This document shows positions 27,470 through 36,219 of a stretch of DNA of 64,000 nt, piece after piece (positions within the stretch are counted from its first letter, which is position 1; every line of letters begins with the position of its first letter). The stretch spans positions 1 through 64,000 of the forward strand of contig CAZFPK010000014.1 of NCBI GenBank assembly GCA_964521025.1. The letters are read 5' to 3'. Source of the DNA: DRTC01 sp964521025 (GTDB lineage: Bacteria; Cloacimonadota; Cloacimonadia; Cloacimonadales; TCS61). The position numbers and the translations under genes were made by a program. The notes under the pieces were generated by a model. The model searched no databases, had not been told where the DNA came from, and saw only the letters and a program-made list of their open reading frames with translations.

Positions 27470-30400
27470 ATGAAACGATTTATTTTAATAGGAGTACTTT
27501 TTTGCACAGTAATTTTTAATGTGGTTTATGCAAAAGGTAAACAAGTTGAGGATATTGTACTGAAAGAACAGATTAGAGATTTTCTGGTTGAAAAAGAAAT
27601 GAATGTAGTAAAAAGCATAGGCGATCATCTTAATTTATTTGGTCTGGAAAGAATAATCGATCAAAAGAACTATAAAGATTATGAGATATATCAAGCTAGT
27701 ATTGATGTTGGACTTATTTATAGATTCACGATTCTAAAAAAAAATGATAATCTCTATTTAATGCCGCGAGATTTTAATAAATTACTCATAGACTCGAATA
27801 ATCTCGCTACAAAAGAAAACGAATTGGCAATTGCCGAAAAATATGTTGAACTATGTAGAATTGATGAAACAATCATTGAGCAAAGTGAAATAAAAAAAGT
27901 AAGTATTAATACATATGCGGTTGAAAATAAAGAAAATTTCTATACTACAACTTATAATGTTCAAATAATATCTTGGACAAAAGTAAACGGTGTAAGAATA
28001 AAATGGAATTTTACATTTAAAGATGGACAGATCCATCGTTATGCAATACTGATTTTAGATAGATTTACAGGTGATTATTTTTTCGATGAAGAATTGCCTA
28101 GACCATCTAAAGGCAGTAGTGGATCCAGTACTTTTGATATTATTCAAAGAACACAGGAAAGAACGGAATTAGTCACAATAAAAAATCATTCTGACGAGGA
28201 AATAACCTTTTCTGATGTTGAACATCCGAATGATGATTTTAAGTACAAACACGAGTATGTAGTTGTAAAAGATGATGGAAACCCTAAACCTCCTAATGAA
28301 CGTACAGTGATTATTGAATTAAGTGATTTTACACCTTTATCTAATGTTGATGTAATAATTACAATAAAAAAAGATGCTGCTATAGATACATTATTTAATC
28401 AAGCCATACCTGTTGATGCAAGTGGTAATGCAAACCATAATTGGGAAATTCCTGCTGATGTTCATACAGGTAAGTGCAAAATCACAGCAAACGGAGGTAA
28501 TGAAAAATATTTCTTTATTTATCGAACCCGCTCAAATGCTTTACCCGGTGAGCTTAATTATAATTATCATATTCTTTATGGTGATCAATTTGCCGGTTTT
28601 AATGAATCTGTTATTGAAACATTTGCTGATAATGTAACAACTTCAATTGATACTGTTTATAATGAAGAAATAAATAATTGGAATTTTCCTTCACCTGAAG
28701 ATATTGATTTGAATGATAGTCTTGATATCTATGTAGCGGATTATGAGAATGGTTCTGCAATCAGAAGTACTTCCGGTGATAGTTTAATTTTTAAAGGTAT
28801 TGCAATCGGATATCCTTATATAGATTATCTAAAAAATAACTTTCATTATACTACTGATCTGGACGCAATAGGAAAAGTTTTATGTCATGAATTTCTTCAT
28901 TCTGTCCAATATCATTATCCTAATATCTTTATAAATTGGGTGTCGCCACCCAATAAATATTATAAATATATTTCCGAAGGGCAAGCGCGTTTTATCCAAA
29001 CCGTTTATATGGATTATCACAGTAGTACTGCCGTTAATGAGGAATTTGCAGGAGGAAGACAATATCAATATCAGGCTAACCAGTATTTGTTAAACGGTCT
29101 AAATTTATCATTGGAAGATGTTGATTATGATTTTTGCTTATTCTGGCGTTTTTTATATGAGAACTATCAATCCGGAAGTGAATCTGATAAATTGGATATT
29201 CTCATTAAATTACTTGAAAAATCAGATATTGTCGGTTCTGATCCTATCGTCGATGGTGAGATTGCATTCGATAATGCCTTATCATCCGGAGGTGGTTTAT
29301 ATAGTTCATTCGACGATGCTCTAAAAGATTTTTCCAAAAATTGTTACCTTAACGATCCAACCTACAATATCTGGAACCCCTGTCCAAGCGACACATTTTA
29401 TGTAACTCCTTATATAACTGCCAGTCACAGAGATGGAATCACAAATACTTTTACCGGAGAAAGAAATATAACCGAATCCGATGATATCGCGGAACCTTTT
29501 GGCATCGATTATATGGTCTTTAATATCGGAGCATTAGTTACCAATGTATGTTTAAGTTTCGATGGTGATCCCGATGATAATGGGAATATGGCGGATTTTT
29601 ATGCAAATGCTCTGCTGATGGAAGGAAATGATCTAATTTCAGAGCAAGAAATATCACTAACAAATGGCGAAGGAGTTATCAGCTTCGAGGTAAATGATCC
29701 TGTAAATAAGGTCGTGTTAATCATTGCCAGGTTAGATAGTGATGAAACCAGTGAAAATGATTATGAAGTTACTCTCTCCGATGATGAAATACATGTAAGC
29801 GGAAATGTCTCCGGAACCTGGTCGAATATATATTCTACTTATTTTATCGATGGAGAAATAACTGTTCCTTTAGGTGATACCTTAATAATTGAACCGGGAA
29901 TCAAAGTTAATTTTTCAGGTCATTACAAATTCAATATCTATGGAAGACTTTTGGCAGAAGGAACAGAAGATGCAATCATAATTTTCACTGCTCAAGATAC
30001 AACAACCGGCTGGAATGGTTTAAGATTTTATGATCAAAATTCCAGTGGTCAAGACAGTTCGCGAGTTATTCATTGCATATTGCAACATGGGCATGCCTCA
30101 GGTTCATTTCCTGATAATTGCGGAGGTGCTATTTATCTCAGAAATTCAGATCCTTTTATAGATAATTGTATCATCTCAAATAATTCAGCTGCCGGAGGAG
30201 GAGGTTTTTTCCTTCATAATTCATCCAGTCCGGTAATTACGAATACTATAATAAGAAATAATTCGGCTACAGAGAATGGAGGAGCAATTCATATTTGGAA
30301 TCAGTATTATAATATGTGTTATCCCGACTTTGAATATCTGATAATAGTAAATAATTCTGCAATTTATAACGGAGGTGGTTTATATTGTAAATCATGGTGT

Positions 30401-31066
30401 TTCCCGGATCTAACAAATTGTATTTTTTTTGGGAATAATGCGAATTATGGCGGAGCAATTTACTGTCAGTATTTTTACCAATATCAAAGTCAACCGAATC
30501 TTTTAAATTGCATTTTGTGGAATAATACTACATCTCCTATTGTTGCCTATGAGATATTTGTTAATTATTCCGATATTGAAGGAGGCGGCTTTAGAGATGA
30601 AGGAAATATAGATTCCGATCCCCTTTTCGTAGATGCAGCGAATAATGATTTTAATCTGCTCTGGAATTCACCTTGTATTGATGCTGGTGATCCGAATTAT
30701 ATCGATCCGGACGGAACAATACGCGATATGGGTACATTTTCATTTTATCAAACTGCTGAACTTGAGATTCCATCAAATATAATTTTCTTTGTCGATTCAG
30801 ATTCCGTTCATTTAGGATGGGATTTGGTTTCGGGTGCAATATTTTATAATGTTTATTCTTCAGAAAATCCGGATACCGGATTTATAGAAAATGAAAACGG
30901 AATATTTGATGCTCTATCTTGGTCGGCTCCAATTTCTACTGATAATGAATATTATTATGTTAAAGCCCGAAATAACAGGACATCGAGAGCTAAAAACTTT
31001 ATTAAAGATAGTTTCAAATCAAAAATATACCCGCAGAGATTATTATCAAAACAAACAGGATCTTAA
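27470..31066 (+). CDS. secreted metallopeptidase-like protein with beta-helix domain
   Basis: A signal peptide (RFILIGVLFCTVIFNVVYA) precedes about 1180 residues. ATG 27470 lies 5 bases after AGGAGG; ATG 27467 is also possible. The N-terminal third is the domain shared with the pseudogene upstream. A zinc motif HEFLH sits at 473-477 with E503 (SEGQARF) 25 residues later, a gluzincin-like spacing. From about 770 a right-handed beta-helix region has repeats such as IISNNSAAGGGG and NNSATENGGAI. The end is fibronectin III-like (LGWDLVSGAIFYNVY). No C-terminal sorting domain is obvious. Confidence 0.8.
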   Translation: MKRFILIGVLFCTVIFNVVYAKGKQVEDIVLKEQIRDFLVEKEMNVVKSIGDHLNLFGLERIIDQKNYKDYEIYQASIDVGLIYRFTILKKNDNLYLMPRDFNKLLIDSNNLATKENELAIAEKYVELCRIDETIIEQSEIKKVSINTYAVENKENFYTTTYNVQIISWTKVNGVRIKWNFTFKDGQIHRYAILILDRFTGDYFFDEELPRPSKGSSGSSTFDIIQRTQERTELVTIKNHSDEEITFSDVEHPNDDFKYKHEYVVVKDDGNPKPPNERTVIIELSDFTPLSNVDVIITIKKDAAIDTLFNQAIPVDASGNANHNWEIPADVHTGKCKITANGGNEKYFFIYRTRSNALPGELNYNYHILYGDQFAGFNESVIETFADNVTTSIDTVYNEEINNWNFPSPEDIDLNDSLDIYVADYENGSAIRSTSGDSLIFKGIAIGYPYIDYLKNNFHYTTDLDAIGKVLCHEFLHSVQYHYPNIFINWVSPPNKYYKYISEGQARFIQTVYMDYHSSTAVNEEFAGGRQYQYQANQYLLNGLNLSLEDVDYDFCLFWRFLYENYQSGSESDKLDILIKLLEKSDIVGSDPIVDGEIAFDNALSSGGGLYSSFDDALKDFSKNCYLNDPTYNIWNPCPSDTFYVTPYITASHRDGITNTFTGERNITESDDIAEPFGIDYMVFNIGALVTNVCLSFDGDPDDNGNMADFYANALLMEGNDLISEQEISLTNGEGVISFEVNDPVNKVVLIIARLDSDETSENDYEVTLSDDEIHVSGNVSGTWSNIYSTYFIDGEITVPLGDTLIIEPGIKVNFSGHYKFNIYGRLLAEGTEDAIIIFTAQDTTTGWNGLRFYDQNSSGQDSSRVIHCILQHGHASGSFPDNCGGAIYLRNSDPFIDNCIISNNSAAGGGGFFLHNSSSPVITNTIIRNNSATENGGAIHIWNQYYNMCYPDFEYLIIVNNSAIYNGGGLYCKSWCFPDLTNCIFFGNNANYGGAIYCQYFYQYQSQPNLLNCILWNNTTSPIVAYEIFVNYSDIEGGGFRDEGNIDSDPLFVDAANNDFNLLWNSPCIDAGDPNYIDPDGTIRDMGTFSFYQTAELEIPSNIIFFVDSDSVHLGWDLVSGAIFYNVYSSENPDTGFIENENGIFDALSWSAPISTDNEYYYVKARNNRTSRAKNFIKDSFKSKIYPQRLLSKQTGS

Positions 31067-31125
31067 TGTATAGAGATTTTCAATAAAGGATTGGGAACGA
31101 TCTGCAAAAAATTTAAGGAACTACA

Positions 31126-32517
31126 ATGAAAGAATTCAAACAAACGATCAAAGACGAAATAAGTTATACCGGAGTCGGTTTACATTCCGGTCAGGTTTCG
31201 ACCATCACTTTCAAACCTGCAAAAAAGAATGAAGGAATAGTTTTCATCCGCACCGACTTGGAAGGAAAACCGGAGATCCTGGCTGATATCGACCATGTTA
31301 CCGATATTTCGCGAGGAACGACGATCGGTGTGAAAAAGGCAACTGTTGCCACGATCGAGCATGTTCTGGCTGCAATTAAAGGTCTGGACATCGACAATAT
31401 CAGGATCGAAGTGAATGGACCTGAAGTTCCGGTTGCAGACGGCAGTTCCATCATTTTCCTGGAACTCCTGAAAAAAGTCGGCATCGTCCAGCAGGATTCG
31501 GAACGGAAATACCTGGAATTCGATAAACCGATTTCTTTCTCCGCTCCGGCTGATAATGTCGATATCGTGATCGTGCCATCGGATGATCTGAAAGTTACTT
31601 TTATGGTCGATTATAAACAGAAAGCACTGGGAACACAATACACTTTCCTGCCTTCTCTCGATGTGTTTGAAGAAGATTTTGCTTCAGCCCGGACCTTCTG
31701 TTTCCTGCATGAAATTCTGGCTTTGAAGGAAGCAGGTTTGATCAAAGGTGGTTCTCTCAAAAATGCTCTCGTTGTTGCCGATCCGGATATTTCGCAAACA
31801 GAGATCGATAAATTACGGAAAAAATTCGATTATAAAGATGAGATCAAAGTCGGCAGCGATGGTCTTCTGAATCATACTCCGCTGCGTTATTACAACGAAT
31901 TTGTTCGTCATAAAGTCGTCGATCTGATCGGAGATATTGCACTTCTGGGTGTTCCCATCAAAGGTCATATTTTAGCTGCCCGTTCGGGTCATAAAACAAA
32001 TGTCGAACTGGTTAAGAAACTGCGTAAATTATATAAGAAACAGGAACTGCAAAAGATATACCAGGAAAAGAAAACTAAAGATATCGTTTTTGATATTAAT
32101 GCTATTCAAAAAATTCTTCCGCATCGATATCCATTCTTGTTAGTCGATAAGATCATTGAATTCGATGCCGGAGAAAGTATTGTCGGAATTAAAAATGTAA
32201 GTATTAATGAACCATTTTTCAACGGACATTTTCCCGGACATCCGATCATGCCGGGAGTTCTGATCGTTGAAGCAATGGCTCAAACCGGCGGGATCATGCT
32301 GCTTAATGCTTATCCCAACCCGGAAGAATATGTCGCTTATTTTGCTGCTATCGATAAAGTTAAATTCCGTAAACCGGTTTTACCGGGAGATACTTTAAAA
32401 TTTGAATTAAAAGTTGTTTCCATGAAACGAGGTTTGGCAAAAATGCATGGTGATGCTTATGTCGGAGAAGCGAAAGTCTGCGAAGGTGATTTCCTGGCTA
32501 AAGTGATGAAGAAATAA
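31126..32517 (+). CDS. lpxC/fabZ: bifunctional LpxC deacetylase / FabZ dehydratase
   Basis: Residues 1 to about 305 are the zinc-dependent LpxC that commits UDP-acyl-GlcNAc to lipid A; metal ligands lie in TIEHVLAAIKG and RHKVVDLIGD. Residues about 320-463 are FabZ, the 3-hydroxyacyl-ACP dehydratase (LPHRYPFLLVDKI, NGHFPGHPIMPGV). The fusion is known from Bacteroidetes and related groups. AAGGA precedes the ATG. Lipid A and fatty acid synthesis draw on the same acyl-ACP, so the fusion links the two. Confidence 0.95.
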   Translation: MKEFKQTIKDEISYTGVGLHSGQVSTITFKPAKKNEGIVFIRTDLEGKPEILADIDHVTDISRGTTIGVKKATVATIEHVLAAIKGLDIDNIRIEVNGPEVPVADGSSIIFLELLKKVGIVQQDSERKYLEFDKPISFSAPADNVDIVIVPSDDLKVTFMVDYKQKALGTQYTFLPSLDVFEEDFASARTFCFLHEILALKEAGLIKGGSLKNALVVADPDISQTEIDKLRKKFDYKDEIKVGSDGLLNHTPLRYYNEFVRHKVVDLIGDIALLGVPIKGHILAARSGHKTNVELVKKLRKLYKKQELQKIYQEKKTKDIVFDINAIQKILPHRYPFLLVDKIIEFDAGESIVGIKNVSINEPFFNGHFPGHPIMPGVLIVEAMAQTGGIMLLNAYPNPEEYVAYFAAIDKVKFRKPVLPGDTLKFELKVVSMKRGLAKMHGDAYVGEAKVCEGDFLAKVMKK

Positions 32518-32521
32518 AAAC

Positions 32522-32636
32522 TATCCACGAATTGCACGAATTACACAAATCTTTTGATTTAAGACTTTTCGGATAGTTCAGGAAGTGACCATTCATTAAG
32601 TTTGTAATTTTCGTGAATTTAGTGTAATTCGTGGAT
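32522..32636. repeat. inverted repeat 'tatccacgaatt ... aattcgtggata'
   Basis: Arms at 32522-32546 and 32622-32636 pair over at least 15 bases and enclose about 75 bases between lpxC/fabZ and lpxA. The 'cacgaattacac' text is a common intergenic repeat style. The arms could also act on transcript folding between the two lpx genes. Confidence 0.6.
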
Positions 32637-32652
32637 AAATAAAAAGGAAGAT

Positions 32653-33426
32653 ATGAACAAAATCCATCCAACTGCGATCATCAACCCAAATGCAAAACTG
32701 GGAGATAACATAACTGTTGGTCCTTTTTGCATTATTGGAAAAGATGTAAGTTTCGGGGATAATTGCATTTTAGATTCGAATGTTGTGATCGATGGCAATA
32801 CAACTATCGGATCGGACAATCATTTCTATCATTCTGCTGTGGTCGGAACGAATCCCCAGGATTTGAAATATAAAGGTGAACCAACTCGATTGGTCATGGG
32901 AAATAATAATACTATCCGCGAGTTTGCGACTATCAATTGTTCAGCAACTATGGAAGAACCAACCAGAGTAGGCAACAATAACCTGATCATGGCTTACGCT
33001 CATATTGCTCATAATTGTCAGTTCGGAAATAACATCATAATGGCAAACGCAGTTAATCTTGCTGGACATGTTCATATTTTCGATTTTGCAATTATCGGAG
33101 GGATGACGGCGATTGCTCAATTCCTGCGCATCGGAACTTATGCTTATGTCGGAGGATCGAGCGGAGTGACCAAAGATATTCCTCCTTATACGCGCGGACT
33201 CGGTTTACCTTACAAAGTAAATGGAATAAATTCAGTCGGTCTGAAAAGAAGAGGATTTTCATCTGAACAGATTAATTCGATCCGCAAGATCTTCAAGTTA
33301 TTCCATTTTTCCGGTTTGAATGTATCTCAAGCAATGGAAAAAGCATTGGAAATCCCGGATATGACAAATGAACAAAAGGTATATATCGATTTTGTAAAAA
33401 ATTCGATCAAAGGGATTTGTAAGTAA
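32653..33426 (+). CDS. lpxA: UDP-N-acetylglucosamine acyltransferase
   Basis: LpxA performs the first acylation in lipid A synthesis. The protein is a left-handed beta helix of hexapeptide repeats (from IHPTAIINPNAKLGDN), with the LpxA-specific segments GTNPQDLKYKGEPT and AYAHIAHNCQ; the catalytic histidine is in HIAHNC. A C-terminal helical part follows (VGLKRRGFS). 257 residues is normal. AAGGAAG precedes the ATG. It is the last gene of the lipid A cluster. Confidence 0.96.
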   Translation: MNKIHPTAIINPNAKLGDNITVGPFCIIGKDVSFGDNCILDSNVVIDGNTTIGSDNHFYHSAVVGTNPQDLKYKGEPTRLVMGNNNTIREFATINCSATMEEPTRVGNNNLIMAYAHIAHNCQFGNNIIMANAVNLAGHVHIFDFAIIGGMTAIAQFLRIGTYAYVGGSSGVTKDIPPYTRGLGLPYKVNGINSVGLKRRGFSSEQINSIRKIFKLFHFSGLNVSQAMEKALEIPDMTNEQKVYIDFVKNSIKGICK

Positions 33427-33812
33427 ATCAAATTATAATAGTTCCAGTGCTCCGGCGTTGGAATGAATTGATAGACGCTCCTGTGTCGAAAAAACATCCA
33501 ATCTATTGTGAATATTTGTGAAAATTATCCTATGAAGGCGACATTGCGCAATGTCGCCTTCGGATGTGGTTTCAGGTTATCATATTTTAAAATCATTTAT
33601 CGACATTTCCTACTGAACAGTTTTTTCTGTTTAATTTTGCTCAGTATAAAAAAATCTATTGCATAAAAAATCATAAATATTTTATTTGAACTATAGTTTT
33701 TATGCAATGAAGTATGGTAAGAAAAAATATTAAATCGGAAAGAAACATTTAATTACCCGGAATGAGAATAAGGAATTCTTAACATTTTTAAATCTTAAGG
33801 AGGTCATTAACA
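33427..33812. other. intergenic region with perfect palindrome upstream of mscS gene
   Basis: About 386 bases without a gene. The main feature is a perfect 28-bp palindrome at 33534-33561. The last 150 bases before the channel gene are A/T-rich and should contain its promoter, which I cannot define. A strong AAGGAGG site lies just before ATG 33813. Confidence 0.6.
33534..33561. repeat. perfect 28-bp palindrome (copy 1)
   Basis: The left arm is gaaggcgacattgc and the right arm is its exact complement, with no loop. A second copy with one mismatch is at 35128-35155, so the two bracket the mscS-type gene. As RNA it would form a strong hairpin; as DNA it could be a protein site. Confidence 0.85.
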
Positions 33813-35093
33813 ATGGAGGAGATATTAAATTTCTTTAAAGATTTAGGACAGAATATTTATCTATGGGCAACTACTGAACTTTTTACAAAAGTGGGATTAT
33901 TTCAAGTCGGTGCTTTGATAATTTGTCTGGTCTTATCTTACTTTTTTTCAAAATTTTTGAAGAAAAAAATCAAAAAATATAAGAAGAAAAAATTTCAAAC
34001 TTTTTTCAATTACCTGCATGATTTTTGTTTTCCTATCCTTTTCTTTATTCTATTATCGATCGCTAAAATATCATTCAAAAGTATCGGTTGGAATAATGTA
34101 TTTATAAATACTATTGCCAGTATTTTAGCCGCCTGGATAATAATTAAAACCATCTCCTTATTTTTTCGGAAAGCGGTCTGGTTTCGCACTTTTATTTTCA
34201 TTATCTCAATTCTTGCTTTATTGAATATATTGACTTTACTCGATGAATTTATTACTTTGTTAGATAAAATTGCCCTGAACATCGGGGATCTTCATATTTC
34301 TCTTTTATTTGTGATCAAAGGCATTTTTGTTGCTTTTATAGCATTCTGGTTAGCTTTGAAAATATCTACTTTTATGCAGATGAGGATCGGTCAAAGCAAG
34401 AATATAAGTCCTACTGTGGGTGTTCTCCTTAGTAAAATAACGAGAATATTATTCCTGTTTATTGCGGCTATTTTAGCAATGAATGTTATAGGGATAAAAT
34501 TAACAGCTTTTGCCATATTTGGTGGTGCGATCGGTGTTGGTATCGGATTCGGTCTGCAAAAGATTGTTTCCAATTTCATCTGTGGTTTTATTTTGCTGAT
34601 GGATAAATCCATAAAACCGGGAGATGTGATCGAAATCGATGATACTTTCGGCATAATCCAATCGATGAGTGCCAGGTATATTACCATGCTTACAGTCGAT
34701 GGAAAAGAACACCTGATCCCGAATGAAGACCTGATTACACAAAAAGTAATAAACTGGTCTCATACAAATCGTTTAATTAGAATAGATGTAAATGTAGGAG
34801 TTTCTTATGATACGGATATTCCCAAGGCATTAAAAATTATTAAAGAAGCAGCAAAATCAATAAAGAGAATCTACAAGCAAAATGAACCGTCAGCAATACT
34901 ATCTAATTTTGGAGACAACTCCATCGACCTGACCATAAAATTCTGGATAATTGACCCTGAGAAAGGAATTGCTAATATTAAAAGTGATGTGAGAATAGAA
35001 ATCTGGAAAAGGTTCAAAGAAAATAACATCGAAATCCCATTCCCGCAGAGAGATGTTCATGTTAAAACATTTCCTGAATTTGAGAAGAAATAA
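33813..35093 (+). CDS. MscS-family mechanosensitive ion channel
   Basis: A small-conductance mechanosensitive channel that releases solutes under osmotic downshock. It has several N-terminal membrane helices (between about 15 and 210), the pore helix with a glycine/alanine-rich face (AFAIFGGAIGVGIGFGLQKIVSNF), and the soluble beta domain (DKSIKPGDVIEIDDTFG ... GKEHLIPNEDLI). 426 residues is longer than E. coli MscS, with extra N-terminal helices. The start has AAGGAGG. It is flanked by two palindrome copies and stands alone. Confidence 0.92.
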   Translation: MEEILNFFKDLGQNIYLWATTELFTKVGLFQVGALIICLVLSYFFSKFLKKKIKKYKKKKFQTFFNYLHDFCFPILFFILLSIAKISFKSIGWNNVFINTIASILAAWIIIKTISLFFRKAVWFRTFIFIISILALLNILTLLDEFITLLDKIALNIGDLHISLLFVIKGIFVAFIAFWLALKISTFMQMRIGQSKNISPTVGVLLSKITRILFLFIAAILAMNVIGIKLTAFAIFGGAIGVGIGFGLQKIVSNFICGFILLMDKSIKPGDVIEIDDTFGIIQSMSARYITMLTVDGKEHLIPNEDLITQKVINWSHTNRLIRIDVNVGVSYDTDIPKALKIIKEAAKSIKRIYKQNEPSAILSNFGDNSIDLTIKFWIIDPEKGIANIKSDVRIEIWKRFKENNIEIPFPQRDVHVKTFPEFEKK

Positions 35094-35127
35094 TTGGAAG
35101 TAAACTTTGCGAAAATTTACTCGAATT

Positions 35128-35155
35128 GAAGGCGACATTGCGCAATGTCACCTTC
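35128..35155. repeat. 28-bp palindrome (copy 2, one mismatch)
   Basis: The sequence is the same as the palindrome at 33534-33561 except for one base in the right arm. It is enclosed by a further inverted repeat (ctttgcgaaaattt near 35105 and aaattttcgcaaag near 35158), making a longer hairpin right after the mscS stop codon. Confidence 0.85.
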
Positions 35156-35182
35156 AAAAAAATTTTCGCAAAGCGATAACAG

Positions 35183-35215
35183 AAAAAGGCTGTTCAATAT
35201 CTGAACAGCCTTTTT
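35183..35215. terminator. strong bidirectional rho-independent terminator
   Basis: A 14-bp stem (aaaaaggctgttca / tgaacagccttttt) with a 5-base loop is flanked by A-run and T-run, so it works on both strands. It lies between the convergent mscS gene (plus) and secF (minus). Confidence 0.9.
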
Positions 35216-35260
35216 TCATTAACTATTTAGCAAACTGTGTCCTGCTTTTGACGGATTGTG

Positions 35261-36211
35261 CTACCTTCTTTTACCACCCATTTTTTTCAGTCTTCTATTG
35301 AAATGTTCAGCCATTAAAGGACTGGCAACAAAGATCGATGAGTAGGTTCCGACAATAACCCCGATGAGCATGGTAAAAGCAAAATCATGGATCACTGTGC
35401 CGCCGAAAATGTATAAACATAGAACTACGAAAAAAGTAGTTAAGGAAGTTATGATCGTTCTGCTCAAAGTTTCATTGATACTGTGATTGATCACGCTGTC
35501 ATAAGATTCCCTGCGATAAATTTTCAGATCTTCGCGGATTCTATCAAACACCACGATCGTATCATTCAGAGAATAACCGACAATCATCAAAAGAGCGGCG
35601 ACAATCGGTAAACTGAATTCAGTTCCGGTTATGGAAAGGATCCCGACAGTTATAAGAATATCGTGGAATAAAGCTATTACAGCAGCTACTCCAAAAGTAA
35701 ATTCAAATCTCCACCAGATATAAAGGATAATTCCCAGCAAAGCCCAGAAAATAGCCATGATGGCTTTTCCCTTGAGTTCTTCTCCGATTTTTGGACCGAC
35801 TTCTTCCTGCAGTCTGATCAGTTTTTCCGGTTCCACATTATCCGGGAAATGTTTCTTGATCAAATTCACGATGCGGACGCTGATCTTCTCACCTTCGGTT
35901 TCGGTTAATTTTGTTTTGATGAGGATCAAATTGCGGTTATCAGCACTTTTAATATCCTGGATTTCTGCTCCTTCGATGCCTTCTTCACTTAAGATATCCC
36001 GCACATCCTGGATTTCGACCGCTTTTCCATTTTCATTAACAGGTGTTATGTCCAATTCCAGGGAAACACCCCCGGAAAAATCTATCCCGTATTTTGGTCC
36101 TTTATTGATAATCAGGAAAACTACTCCAATTATTATGATGGCTAAAGAAATGACGAAAAATATTTTCCTTTTCCCGATAAAATCTATTTTTGTATCTCCA
36201 AAAAATCTCAT
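35261..36211 (-). CDS. secF: protein translocase subunit SecF
   Basis: SecF works with SecD at the SecYEG channel and uses the ion gradient to finish protein export. The protein has an N-terminal helix (KIFFVISLAIIIIGVVFL), a periplasmic domain with YGIDFSGGVSLEL, and five further helices containing MIVGYSLNDTIVVFDRIRED. 316 residues is normal. The start has AGGGGG. It follows secD by 8 bases. Confidence 0.96.
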   Translation of the reverse strand: MRFFGDTKIDFIGKRKIFFVISLAIIIIGVVFLIINKGPKYGIDFSGGVSLELDITPVNENGKAVEIQDVRDILSEEGIEGAEIQDIKSADNRNLILIKTKLTETEGEKISVRIVNLIKKHFPDNVEPEKLIRLQEEVGPKIGEELKGKAIMAIFWALLGIILYIWWRFEFTFGVAAVIALFHDILITVGILSITGTEFSLPIVAALLMIVGYSLNDTIVVFDRIREDLKIYRRESYDSVINHSINETLSRTIITSLTTFFVVLCLYIFGGTVIHDFAFTMLIGVIVGTYSSIFVASPLMAEHFNRRLKKMGGKRR

Positions 36212-36219
36212 TATTCCCC

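Noticed and set aside
33534..33561. Rho-independent terminator for lpxA
   Set aside because: The palindrome has no loop and no T-run, and a second copy exists at 35128-35155; it fits a repeat or protein site better.
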